From CAVPTL01 sp963708725 (GTDB taxonomy: Bacteria > Actinomycetota > Thermoleophilia > Gaiellales > JAICJC01): a DNA stretch of 64,000 nt. Numbering within the stretch: position 1 is the stretch's first letter; each line of letters begins with the position of its first letter. The translations under genes and the position numbers were made by a program. Shown piece after piece: positions 42,843-50,501 of the stretch. The notes below the pieces were generated by a model. The model saw only the letters and a list, made by a program, of their open reading frames with translations, was not told where the DNA came from and ran no database searches. The DNA lies in assembly GCA_963708725.1 (NCBI GenBank), contig CAVPTL010000008.1:62001-126000 (forward strand), written 5' to 3'.

Positions 42843-44317
42843 TCGCCCAACTCGCGGCGGCGGACCGTCACGAACGCGCGCAACTCAGCCTCGAGCTCCG
42901 CGTCGATGGCCGGCGGCTCGTAGGCCTCGAGCGTTTCGCGCCAGATCACGGCCGCGCGATCGGCGGCGTCGAGTCCGCCACGCTTCTGCCACCGCTCGAA
43001 GTTCTCGGTGGACGACAGAAGCGGACGGTAGAAGCAGGTACGGAACCGCTCCAGCGTATGGGCGGCGCCCAGAAAGTGGCCGCCGGCTCCAACCTCCACG
43101 TGGGCGTCCCACGCGAGGCTTGCCTCATCGATCTCGAGCGGAGTGAACTCGGTCTGGAGCATCCGCAACATCTCGATATCGACGATGAACTTCTCGAACG
43201 ACGCGACCAGCCCCGACTCCAGCCAGCCGGCGGAGTGCGGTACGTAGTTGGCGCCGGCCAGGAACGTCGGAAGCATGGTGTTGAGCCCCTCGTACGCCGC
43301 CTGGGCGTCCGGTGTCTGGCTGGACGTCAGAAAACCTCCGCCGGCCCGCCACGGCATGTTGAACCGACGGGCGATCTGCCCGGAGCACAGGAGCCCCATC
43401 GCCGACTCCGGGCCACCGAATCCAGGCGAGCCGGACTGCATGTCGGTGTGTGACAGAAACGACCCCATCAGGATGGGAGCGCCCGGCCGGATCAACTGCG
43501 TGAGCACAATCCCCGCCAGCGACTCGGCTGTCTGCTGGACGAGGGCGGCCGGCACCGACGCGGGGGCCATCGCTCCCATCAGCAGGAACGGGGTGATGGT
43601 GCAGATCTGCCCGGCCGCTGCGTAGATCATGAGCGCATCCAACATCCGGGTGTCGTAGCGAAGCGGTGAGTTGACGTTGATGTTGCCGTACACCGACGGG
43701 CCGAGCGCAAGCCCGCCGCGCCCTCGCATCACCATCTCGGTGAACGCGATCGAGTCGTTGGCGGCGTCCTCGGTGATCACGGCACCCTGGTACGGCTTGT
43801 CGGTGAGGGTCGCCACCGACAGCAGCATGTCCAGGTGCCGGGAGTCGAGCGGGAGGTCGTTGGGCTCACACGGAAGCCCTCCCGCCGTATCCAGCTGATC
43901 GAAGCTCTGGCTGAGACGGCACAGGTTGTCGAAGTCGGCCAGCGTACCCTCGCGCCGCTCGTCTCCGAGGCGCACGAATGGCGGCCCCTGGGTGGGCGCA
44001 AACACCATGTGCGAGCCGCCCATGTGAACGTCACGATCGGGATTTCGGGCGAGCAGCTGATACTCACTGGGAGCCTTGGCGACCTGCTCGATCACGAAGT
44101 CCGGATCGAACTTGACCACCGACTCCTCCACCGTCTGACCCGCGGCGCGGAAGTGCTCGAGTGCGCCGTCGTGCAAGAATTCGATGCCGATCTCAGAGAT
44201 CAGGCGCCGCCAGCCACGTTCCAGCACCTCCATCGCGTCGGGCGAGAGGATGTCGTAGCGGGGCATGAGGTTCTCGAGCACGGTCCGAAGGTTGGCACGC
44301 GCAGGGTCGTGTGGCAA
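42839..44317 (-). CDS. MttB-family (non-pyrrolysine) methyltransferase-like protein
   Basis: A protein of the trimethylamine methyltransferase (MttB) superfamily, about 475-497 residues. The TIM-barrel segments DILSPDAMEVLERGWRRLISEIGIEFLHDGA, GGSHMVFAPTQGPPFV and GGPESAMGLLCSGQIARRFNMPWR are typical. There is no in-frame amber codon, so it belongs to the non-Pyl branch, some of which demethylate glycine betaine or similar amines with a corrinoid protein. No corrinoid protein or activase is adjacent. The start is uncertain: TTG 44317 is used here to keep the family N-terminus; ATG 44266 and GTG 44332 are alternatives. Confidence 0.83.
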   Translation of the reverse strand: MPHDPARANLRTVLENLMPRYDILSPDAMEVLERGWRRLISEIGIEFLHDGALEHFRAAGQTVEESVVKFDPDFVIEQVAKAPSEYQLLARNPDRDVHMGGSHMVFAPTQGPPFVRLGDERREGTLADFDNLCRLSQSFDQLDTAGGLPCEPNDLPLDSRHLDMLLSVATLTDKPYQGAVITEDAANDSIAFTEMVMRGRGGLALGPSVYGNINVNSPLRYDTRMLDALMIYAAAGQICTITPFLLMGAMAPASVPAALVQQTAESLAGIVLTQLIRPGAPILMGSFLSHTDMQSGSPGFGGPESAMGLLCSGQIARRFNMPWRAGGGFLTSSQTPDAQAAYEGLNTMLPTFLAGANYVPHSAGWLESGLVASFEKFIVDIEMLRMLQTEFTPLEIDEASLAWDAHVEVGAGGHFLGAAHTLERFRTCFYRPLLSSTENFERWQKRGGLDAADRAAVIWRETLEAYEPPAIDAELEAELRAFVTVRRRELGD

Positions 44318-44322
44318 CTTGT

Positions 44323-44328
44323 TACCGT
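44323..44328 (+). promoter_or_regulatory. Candidate rnhA -10 element, leaderless-type
   Basis: TACCGT, 7 nt before the rnhA ATG at 44336, in the short divergent gap to the MttB-like gene. Confidence 0.45.
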
Positions 44329-44335
44329 GCACGCG

Positions 44336-44821
44336 ATGACCGATCCGGTTGAGATCTGGACTGATGGCGCCTGTTCGGGGAATCCCGGGCCGGGCGGCTG
44401 GGCGGCGATCCTGCGCAAGGGCGATCGGGTCAGGGAGATCTCCGGTGGCGAGCCGCTGACGACCAACAACCGGATGGAGCTGCGGTCGGTGATCGAGGGG
44501 CTGCGTGCCCTGAACAAGGCCCCGGTCGACGTCGAGATCCACCTCGACTCGAGCTACGTCGAGAAGGCCTTCACCAACGACTGGATCGCCAAGTGGGCGG
44601 CAAACGGCTGGCGGACATCCGGCAAGCAGCCGGTCAAGAACCAGGATCTGTGGGAAGACCTGATCGCCGAGGTCGCCAAGCACCGCGTGCGCTGGGTGCT
44701 GGTCAAAGGCCACGACGGCGTGGAGATGAACGAGCGAGCGGACGAGCTGGCCGTGGTCGAACGTGACCGCGCCGCGGTCGAGGCGGTCGAGAAGTACGGC
44801 GACATCGTCGCCCGCGACTAG
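44336..44821 (+). CDS. rnhA: Ribonuclease HI
   Basis: Removes RNA from RNA-DNA hybrids. The 161-residue protein has the four acidic catalytic residues in context: Asp in WTDGACSGNPGPGGW, Glu in NNRMELRSVIEGL, Asp in HLDSSYVEKAF, and the final Asp in GHDGVEMNERADELA. ATG at 44336 gives the normal length and N-terminus; the frame is open far upstream but only antisense to the MttB-like gene. It converges with the carbonic anhydrase gene with 6 bp between them. Confidence 0.95.
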   Translation: MTDPVEIWTDGACSGNPGPGGWAAILRKGDRVREISGGEPLTTNNRMELRSVIEGLRALNKAPVDVEIHLDSSYVEKAFTNDWIAKWAANGWRTSGKQPVKNQDLWEDLIAEVAKHRVRWVLVKGHDGVEMNERADELAVVERDRAAVEAVEKYGDIVARD

Positions 44822-44827
44822 AGAACG

Positions 44828-45319
44828 CTAGACGACCTCGCGCAGCTTGCCGGTCTCGACCTCGTACACAAACCCGCGCACCGAGCTCTTGTTGGGAATG
44901 AACGGGCTGTCCTCGATCCGCTTGATCGAGTCCCGCACGTCGCCTTCGAGATCCGAGAAGCACTCTGAGTGCCATGGCGGGCGCACACCGGTGTCCTGCT
45001 CGATCGACGCCCGGAAGTCGGTGTCGTTGAAGGTCAACATCCCGCAGTCGGTGTGATGGATCAGCACGATCTCCTGGGTGCCGAGCAGCCGCTGGCTGAT
45101 GGCGAGCGACCGGATCTCGTCGTCGGTAATGACGCCACCGGCGTTACGGATCACATGCGCATCACCCTCGGACAGACCGAGCAGCCCGTAGGGATTGAGA
45201 CGTGCGTCCATGCAGGCAACGACCGCAACCTTCCGAGCGGGTGGCATCGCCAGATCGCCCTTGTCGAAGTTCTCGGCATACGCCTTGGAGTTTTGAAGCA
45301 GTTCGTCTGTGACCGACAT
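44828..45319 (-). CDS. Beta-class carbonic anhydrase
   Basis: A 163-residue zinc enzyme for CO2/bicarbonate interconversion. The zinc ligands and dyad are CMDARL (Cys and Asp-Arg) at about residue 36 and HHTDCGM (His and Cys) at about 88. The length and the GLSEGDAHVIRNAGG segment match small actinobacterial beta-CAs. The ATG at 45319 is chosen because GGAGG lies 7 nt ahead; an ATG four codons upstream (45331) is the alternative. Confidence 0.92.
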   Translation of the reverse strand: MSVTDELLQNSKAYAENFDKGDLAMPPARKVAVVACMDARLNPYGLLGLSEGDAHVIRNAGGVITDDEIRSLAISQRLLGTQEIVLIHHTDCGMLTFNDTDFRASIEQDTGVRPPWHSECFSDLEGDVRDSIKRIEDSPFIPNKSSVRGFVYEVETGKLREVV

Positions 45320-45440
45320 CGTGGCCTCCATGTGAGCTGACGGGTCAAACTTCAGTGATTCGGTGTGGTATAGCACGAATGGATCCCGAACCGGTGCTAT
45401 TGGACACACTAGCGGTCCCTCCGTCTGCCAGACCGTGAGC

Positions 45441-45529
45441 GGAGAGGGCGGGATTCGAACCCGCGAATGAGGAAACCCCCATTACGCGATTTCCAGTCGC
45501 GCTCCTTAAGCCAACTCGGACACCTCTCC
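45441..45529 (-). tRNA. tRNA-Ser (GGA anticodon)
   Basis: An 89-nt class II tRNA. The acceptor stem GGAGAGG pairs with CCTCTCC, the D arm contains CCGAGTTGGCTTAAGG, the anticodon loop is CTGGAAA (anticodon GGA, serine UCC/UCU), a long variable arm follows (TAATGGGGGTTTCCTCATT) and the T loop is TTCGAAT. The 3' CCA is not encoded. Confidence 0.95.
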
Positions 45530-45612
45530 AGACCCGCAAGTATGCCACCCACTTGCCACGCGGTGCCCGGGTGGGCGAGACTATGGGCTCCTTACAACGA
45601 ATTGAGGTCAGC

Positions 45613-46044
45613 ATGCCCGACGAGCGAATCGATGTTTTGCGCAAGGTGGCCCTGTTCGACGGTCTTTCCGACAAAGAACTCGGCGCCATCGCAAAGGCCA
45701 CCAAGGAGCGTCGCTTCGACACCGGCGACACCATCGTCAGCGAGGGAGACTCCGGAATCGGCTTCTTCGTGATCGCCGACGGCACCGCACGCGTCGAATC
45801 CGGCGGCCAGCGCGTTGCCACGCTGCTCTCGGGCAACTCCTTTGGCGAGGTCGCGTTGCTCGACGAAGGCGTTGGGCGGCGCACCGCGACCGTGATCGCC
45901 GAATCACAGCTGCGGGTGTTCGGACTCACGGCGTGGCAGTTCACGCCGCTCCTGGATCAATACCCCGGCCTCGCGGTCAAGATCGCACGCAGCCTCGCGC
46001 GCACCTTGCGGGAGACCCAAGAGCGGGCCGCCACCGAAGGCTGA
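45613..46044 (+). CDS. Cyclic-nucleotide-binding-domain protein
   Basis: A 143-residue protein made of one CAP-type beta-barrel: VALFDGLSDKELGAIAKATKERRF, the GDTIVSEGDSGIGFFVIADGTARV block at about 40-65, and the phosphate-binding cassette GNSFGEVALLDEGVGRRTATV at about 78-98. The usual DNA-binding helix-turn-helix is absent; the protein ends in a helix soon after the barrel. It may be a cAMP sensor acting on a partner. The ATG at 45613 has GAGG 6 nt before it; an in-frame ATG at 45583 is an alternative. Confidence 0.85.
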   Translation: MPDERIDVLRKVALFDGLSDKELGAIAKATKERRFDTGDTIVSEGDSGIGFFVIADGTARVESGGQRVATLLSGNSFGEVALLDEGVGRRTATVIAESQLRVFGLTAWQFTPLLDQYPGLAVKIARSLARTLRETQERAATEG

Positions 46045-46066
46045 ACATGCTGCTAGCATGGCCCGC

Positions 46067-46337
46067 GACCGTGCTAAGCGGGGGGCTAGCGGTACCCTGT
46101 CTCCGGCAATCCGCTCTAGCCGGGCCGAATTCCCACCCGAGGGGTGAAGGGTTCGGGAACGGGTTCGTGCGTTCGGTGTTGATCGCCAGGTCCCGCGCAA
46201 CGGAGGCTTGCGAACCGCGTCAGGTCCGGAAGGAAGCAGCGCTAAGCAACGTCATCCGGGTGCCGCGGGCTAGCCTGGCAGGAGCCTGCGTTACGAGCAC
46301 CACCCGAGTCCACCGCCACAGAGGTGGGTGCACGGTC
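46067..46337 (+). ncRNA. ffs: Signal recognition particle RNA, long type with Alu domain
   Basis: About 271 nt. The S-domain signature GTCAGGTCCGGAAGGAAGCA lies at 46229-46248, where the Ffh-binding loop is expected. Upstream is the Alu-type region (GGGGGCTAGCGG..., CAATCCGCTCTAGC, CCGAATTCCC) known from Bacillus scRNA. The two ends pair: GACCGTGC (46067-46074) with GCACGGTC (46330-46337). The RNA forms the particle that targets nascent membrane proteins. The gene lies just before dnaX, a common position. Boundaries rest on the pairing ends. Confidence 0.9.
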
Positions 46338-46382
46338 ACTACTTGAACTCGTCAAGCCTTCGACAAGTAAGCTGCACCTCAA

Positions 46383-48017
46383 GTGTCTGCGCTCTACCGC
46401 ACCCATCGGCCGCAGGACTTCGCACAGTTCGAGCCGGCCCAGGCGCACGTCGTCCGCACCCTCCGAAACGCGATCGAGATGGACAGGGTGGCGCACGCCT
46501 ACCTGTTCGCCGGTCCGCGCGGAACCGGCAAGACGTCGATGGCCAAGATCCTGGCCAAATCGCTCAACTGCGAACGCGGGCCGACGGTGTCGCCGTGCCT
46601 GGTGTGCGAGGCCTGCCGCTCGATCCATGACGCCACCTCGATCGACGTGATCGAGCTGGACGCGGCGAGCAATCGCGGGATCGACGACATCCGCGAGATC
46701 GTCGACAAGGTGGCGCAACGCCCTGCCGCCGGGCGCCGCAAGGTGTACATCGTCGACGAGGCCCACATGCTCACCAAGGAAGCCTCGAACGCCGTCCTCA
46801 AGACGCTCGAGGAGCCCCCCGAACATGTCGTGTTCGTGCTCTGCACCACCGAGATGCAGTCGATGCTGCCGACGATCAGAAGCCGTTGCCAGCGGTTTGT
46901 GTTCCAGCGGCCGGGGTTGCCGGAGATCGGCGCGGTGCTGCACCGGATCGCCGAGACCGAATCGATTGACATCGATCCCGCCGCGATCGGGCTGGTGGCT
47001 CGCGCCGCCGGCGGCAGCTTCCGTGACGCGGTCTCCACCCTCGACCAGCTTTCGACCGCCTGCAACGGACGGATCGGGGTGGCCGACGTGCGCGAGCTGT
47101 TGGGCACCACCGACACCGAGGTGCTGTTCGAGACGCTCGACCTGGTTGCCGACGGTGACGCCGGCGGCTGCCTGCGGGTGATCGCCGCCCAGGTGGATGG
47201 TGGCGCTGATCTGGCAACGCTGGTCACCGATCTGCTCGGGCACCTGCGCGCGCTGTTTCTGTGCCAGCAGCTCGGCGATCCTCCCGAGGAGGTGGCCGCG
47301 ACCGACGATGAGCGGGCGCGGCTCACCGCCCAGGCCGATCGGCTGCAGCCGGCGACGGTGCACCGGTTCGTCGACCTGCTGCGCGACGCCAACGATCAGG
47401 TACGCGAGGGCGCCGATCCGCGGTTGCCGCTCGAACTCGCGCTGGTGCGGATCTGCCGGCCGGCCGGCGAGCTCGAGCTGCACGCGCTCGAGCAGCGGAT
47501 TGCGCGGCTGGAGGCGGGCGTGCCGGCTGCAGCGCCAGCGCCACCGCCACCGCGGCTGGCGACGCCTGCCCACCGAGGCCGAGAGAGTCCGGCTCCGAGT
47601 CCGCCACCTCCTCCGCCTGCCGCGCCGTCGGTCACAAACATCAATCTTGTACCCGAGCAGTGGCGCGAGACGATTTTGCCCGAACTTGCGCGGCGGAAAA
47701 AGCCCCTGGCGGCGCTGATGCAGTTCGCGACCGAGGTCACCGTCCGCGGGGATCAGGTGGATATCAGTTTCCCGCAGTCCAAGTCGTTTGCCCGCAACGG
47801 GGCGGATACGCCCGCCCACCGTGCGGTGCTCGCCCAGGTACTGGCGATGGCCGCCGGGGGCACGGTGGATGTTCGGCTTTCGGTCTCAGACGTTCCCGAG
47901 CCGGAACCGGAGCACGAGGTCGAGGTCGAACACCAGCCCACCCTGTCCGAGGACGAGTTCCTGACCCATGTGAAGCACACGTTCGATGCCCGCGAGATCG
48001 AGGAGCCGAAGCGATGA
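46383..48017 (+). CDS. dnaX: DNA polymerase III subunit gamma/tau
   Basis: The clamp-loader ATPase, 544 residues. Walker A GPRGTGKTS is at about residue 45, the zinc module includes CERGPTVSPCLVCEAC at about 65-78, ELDAASNRGIDDIR and Walker B KVYIVDEAHML follow, then the sensor LCTTEMQSMLPTIRSRCQRF at about 155-170. A Pro-rich linker (about 385-420) leads to a tau-type C-terminus. The GTG at 46383 is used; the sequence then begins SALYRTHRPQDF as in the family. ATGA overlap with ybaB. Confidence 0.95.
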   Translation: MSALYRTHRPQDFAQFEPAQAHVVRTLRNAIEMDRVAHAYLFAGPRGTGKTSMAKILAKSLNCERGPTVSPCLVCEACRSIHDATSIDVIELDAASNRGIDDIREIVDKVAQRPAAGRRKVYIVDEAHMLTKEASNAVLKTLEEPPEHVVFVLCTTEMQSMLPTIRSRCQRFVFQRPGLPEIGAVLHRIAETESIDIDPAAIGLVARAAGGSFRDAVSTLDQLSTACNGRIGVADVRELLGTTDTEVLFETLDLVADGDAGGCLRVIAAQVDGGADLATLVTDLLGHLRALFLCQQLGDPPEEVAATDDERARLTAQADRLQPATVHRFVDLLRDANDQVREGADPRLPLELALVRICRPAGELELHALEQRIARLEAGVPAAAPAPPPPRLATPAHRGRESPAPSPPPPPPAAPSVTNINLVPEQWRETILPELARRKKPLAALMQFATEVTVRGDQVDISFPQSKSFARNGADTPAHRAVLAQVLAMAAGGTVDVRLSVSDVPEPEPEHEVEVEHQPTLSEDEFLTHVKHTFDAREIEEPKR

Positions 48018-48337
48018 CGAAGATCGATCCCCAGAAGATGATGGCCCAGCTCGGCCAGATGCAGAAGCAGATGGAGGTTGCCCAGGAGGAGCTGAAGACG
48101 CAGTTCGTCGAGCATTCCTCCGGTGGCGGCGCGGTCACCGTCAAGGCGACCGGCGCGCTCGAGATCACCGAGATCACGATCAAGCCCGAAGCGATCGACC
48201 CCGACGATGCCGAGATGCTCCAGGATCTCCTGGTGAGCGCGGTCAACGGTGCGATCGCCGCCGCTCAGCAGTTGCAACAGCAGCGCATGATGTCGGGCAT
48301 GGGTGGGCTCGGGGGGCTCGGCATCCCCGGCCTCTAG
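48014..48337 (+). CDS. ybaB: YbaB/EbfC nucleoid-associated protein
   Basis: A 107-residue DNA-binding protein. The helical N-terminus MTKIDPQKMMAQLGQMQKQM, the central GGGAVTVKATGALEITEITIKPE beta-sheet and DAEMLQDLLVSAVNGAIAAAQQLQQQRM are typical. It often binds DNA as a dimer between dnaX and recR, as here. Start inside the dnaX stop (ATGA); the C-terminus ends in a Gly-Met-Leu-rich tail. Confidence 0.95.
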   Translation: MTKIDPQKMMAQLGQMQKQMEVAQEELKTQFVEHSSGGGAVTVKATGALEITEITIKPEAIDPDDAEMLQDLLVSAVNGAIAAAQQLQQQRMMSGMGGLGGLGIPGL

Positions 48338-48349
48338 GGGCGGATTCGC

Positions 48350-48940
48350 GTGTACGCACCCTCGGTCGACAACCTGATTACGCAGCTCGCGCGTCTGCCC
48401 GGAGTCGGGCAGCGAAGCGCCCAGAGGCTGGCGTTTCATCTGCTCAAGGCAACCCCCGAAGAGGCCGGCGCGTTGGCCGCCGCGATCGTCGAGGTCAAGG
48501 AGCGAATCGGGTTCTGCGAGCGCTGCTACAACCTGGCGGAGGGGCCGCTGTGCACGATCTGCGCTGACACGCGGCGCGACATCGCGCTGATCTGCGTGGT
48601 CGAGGATCCCTCCGACGTGGTCGCGCTCGAGCGCACCCACGAGTACCGCGGCACCTATCACGTGCTCGGCGGCGCCCTGTCGCCAATCGACGGAGTCGAT
48701 CCGGAGCATCTGCGCATCGCCGAGCTGATCGCGCGCATCGACGCCGGCGGCGTGACCGAGGTGTTGCTGGCCACCAACCCCACCATGACGGGTGAGGCGA
48801 CCGCGAACTACCTCGCCGACCGGCTGCGCGACCGCACCACCGTCACGCGCTTGGCAAGCGGCCTGCCGGTCGGCGGCGACCTGGAGTACGCCGACGAGGT
48901 CACCCTCGGCCGCGCCCTCCAAGGCCGCCGCGCGATATGA
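48350..48940 (+). CDS. recR: Recombination mediator protein RecR
   Basis: A 196-residue protein that helps RecF/RecO load RecA on gapped DNA. Seen are the helix-hairpin-helix LPGVGQRSAQRLAFHLL at about 15-30, the C4 zinc finger CERCYNLAEGPLCTIC at about 56-71, and the Toprim domain beginning ICVVEDPSDVVALERT. GTG start 12 bp after ybaB. Its TGA stop (48938-48940) is the outer triplet of palindrome copy 4. Confidence 0.95.
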   Translation: MYAPSVDNLITQLARLPGVGQRSAQRLAFHLLKATPEEAGALAAAIVEVKERIGFCERCYNLAEGPLCTICADTRRDIALICVVEDPSDVVALERTHEYRGTYHVLGGALSPIDGVDPEHLRIAELIARIDAGGVTEVLLATNPTMTGEATANYLADRLRDRTTVTRLASGLPVGGDLEYADEVTLGRALQGRRAI

Positions 48941-48968
48941 ATAAATGGTGCCTGGCACCATTTATTCA
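48938..48968. repeat. Dispersed 31-bp palindrome, copy 4
   Basis: Same arm with centre T; the outer base is A at 48937 and C at 48969. Two reading frames end in it from opposite sides: recR uses TGA in the left arm and the sigma-factor fragment on the minus strand uses GAA TAA in the right arm. The fragment breaks off exactly at the element boundary. Confidence 0.95.
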
Positions 48969-49114
48969 CCCAGCCGACGCCACGCCACCAGAAAGGTCTC
49001 GGCCGTGCCATCGTCTGCCAGTTCGGGGTCGCGCCGCCACAGGTAGGCACGCACCGCCTGGTGGTGTTGGTCGAACAGCGCCTCGCACCCGTCCGGCGCG
49101 ATCGAGCGCGCCAT
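48962..49114 (-). pseudogene. Truncated ECF-type sigma factor (region 2 fragment)
   Basis: A 50-codon reading frame (62 if started at 49150) that matches the start of a sigma-70 region 2: ALFDQHHQAVRAYLWRR, DPELADDGTAETFLVAWRRL. Full ECF factors have about 170-200 residues and go on with the rest of region 2 and region 4, which are missing. The frame runs into the arm of palindrome copy 4 and stops at GAA TAA. It is probably the remnant of a disrupted gene. The match rests on a short stretch, so the family call is moderate. Confidence 0.6.
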
Positions 49115-49130
49115 CTGGGAAACTGCGCGA

Positions 49131-50501
49131 GTGATCGACGCCACCTCCATGCATCGCTACACGGACGTCACCGAGCGACTGGCCCAGTCGATCCTGGAGT
49201 ACACGCGGTTCCGCTTGCGGCTAAATCCCGTGCCGCTGGACGGTCCGCGTGATCCGGCCGAACTCGCGGCGGCTGTGGGCGAGACGATCACAACCGACGG
49301 TCTGGGCGGCCCCGAGGCACTGCGGCTGTTCGACGAGGTGCTCTCCAACGCATGTGTGTCCGTCGATAACCCGCGCTATCTGGCCTTCATCCCCGCCGCC
49401 CCAACCGAGTCGGCGACACTGTTTGATCTCGTCGTCGGCGCCTCGTCGATCTACGGCGGGAGCTGGCTCGAGGGTGCGGGTGCGGTGTACGCGGAGAACC
49501 AGGCGCTGCGGTGGATAGCCGACCTGGCCGGCATGCCCGACCAAGCCGGCGGCTGTTTTGTGTCCGGCGGCACCATCGGCAACCTGTCGGCGCTGGTTGC
49601 CGCCCGGTACACCTACCTGGCCGAGCGTGGGGGCGAGCGCCCCGCACGGCTACGGATCGCAGCGACCGTCGAGGCCCACTCGTCAATCGTGTCCGCCGCG
49701 CAGGTGATGGACGTCGACATTCTCGAGGTCGCCGCCGATGATCACGGCCGATTGACGGGCAAGAACCTCGAGGCTGCGATCGCCGAGCAGGGCGACGAGG
49801 GCCTGTTCGCCGCCGTGGCGACGTCGGGCACCACCAACCTCGGCATCATCGACGATCTCGCCGGCGTCGCTGAGACCTGCGACCGCCGCGACCTGTGGAT
49901 GCACGTCGATGGCGCCTACGGAGGCGCCGGTCTCGCCGCTCCATCGGTGCGCGACAGGTTCATCGGGATCGAGCGGGCCGACAGCTTCATCGTCGATCCC
50001 CACAAATGGTTGTTCGCGCCCTTTGACTGCTGCGCGCTCCTGTACCGGCGGCCCCAGCTGGCCCGTGCGGCGCATACCCAGCACGCGGGCTATCTCGACG
50101 CGATCCAGTCGGAGTCCGAATGGAATCCTTCCGACTACGCGGTGCATCTGTCGCGTCGTGCGCGGGGCCTCCCGTTCTGGTTCTCGCTGGCGGTCCACGG
50201 CACCGCCGCCTACTCGATTGCGATCGAGTCCACGCTCTCGGTGACACAGGCCGCGGCGGAAGAGATCCGCACGCGTTCCGACCTCGAACTGGTGAGCGAG
50301 CCCGAGCTGTCGGTGCTGTGCTTCCGCCGTATCGGCTGGGCTCCTGACGACTACGATCGGTGGAGTGCAGACATGCTTGCGCGGGGCTTCGCATTTGTGA
50401 CCCCGACGGTGCACAAGGGCGAGACCGTGACCCGGTTTGCGATCGTGAACCCCCGCACCACCCTCACCGATATCCAAGCCATCCTGGATACGATGCGGTG
50501 A
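49131..50501 (+). CDS. Group II PLP-dependent decarboxylase (aromatic amino acid/glutamate type)
   Basis: A 456-residue fold-type I enzyme of the DDC/GAD/HDC family. It shows PRYLAFIPAAPTESATLFDL near 80, the VSGGTIGNLSALVAAR PLP-phosphate loop at about 145, HVDGAYGGAGL (PLP-ring Asp) at about 260 and DPHKWLFAPFDC with the Schiff-base Lys at about 290. The amino-acid substrate (Tyr, Trp, Glu, Phe or Dopa) cannot be read by eye. GTG at 49131 is used; ATG at 49149 is an alternative. It ends one base before lysC. Confidence 0.88.
   Translation: MIDATSMHRYTDVTERLAQSILEYTRFRLRLNPVPLDGPRDPAELAAAVGETITTDGLGGPEALRLFDEVLSNACVSVDNPRYLAFIPAAPTESATLFDLVVGASSIYGGSWLEGAGAVYAENQALRWIADLAGMPDQAGGCFVSGGTIGNLSALVAARYTYLAERGGERPARLRIAATVEAHSSIVSAAQVMDVDILEVAADDHGRLTGKNLEAAIAEQGDEGLFAAVATSGTTNLGIIDDLAGVAETCDRRDLWMHVDGAYGGAGLAAPSVRDRFIGIERADSFIVDPHKWLFAPFDCCALLYRRPQLARAAHTQHAGYLDAIQSESEWNPSDYAVHLSRRARGLPFWFSLAVHGTAAYSIAIESTLSVTQAAAEEIRTRSDLELVSEPELSVLCFRRIGWAPDDYDRWSADMLARGFAFVTPTVHKGETVTRFAIVNPRTTLTDIQAILDTMR

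Noticed and set aside
42839..44317. Pyrrolysine-containing MttB methyltransferase
   Set aside because: The frame has no internal amber codon, and no pyl genes are visible.
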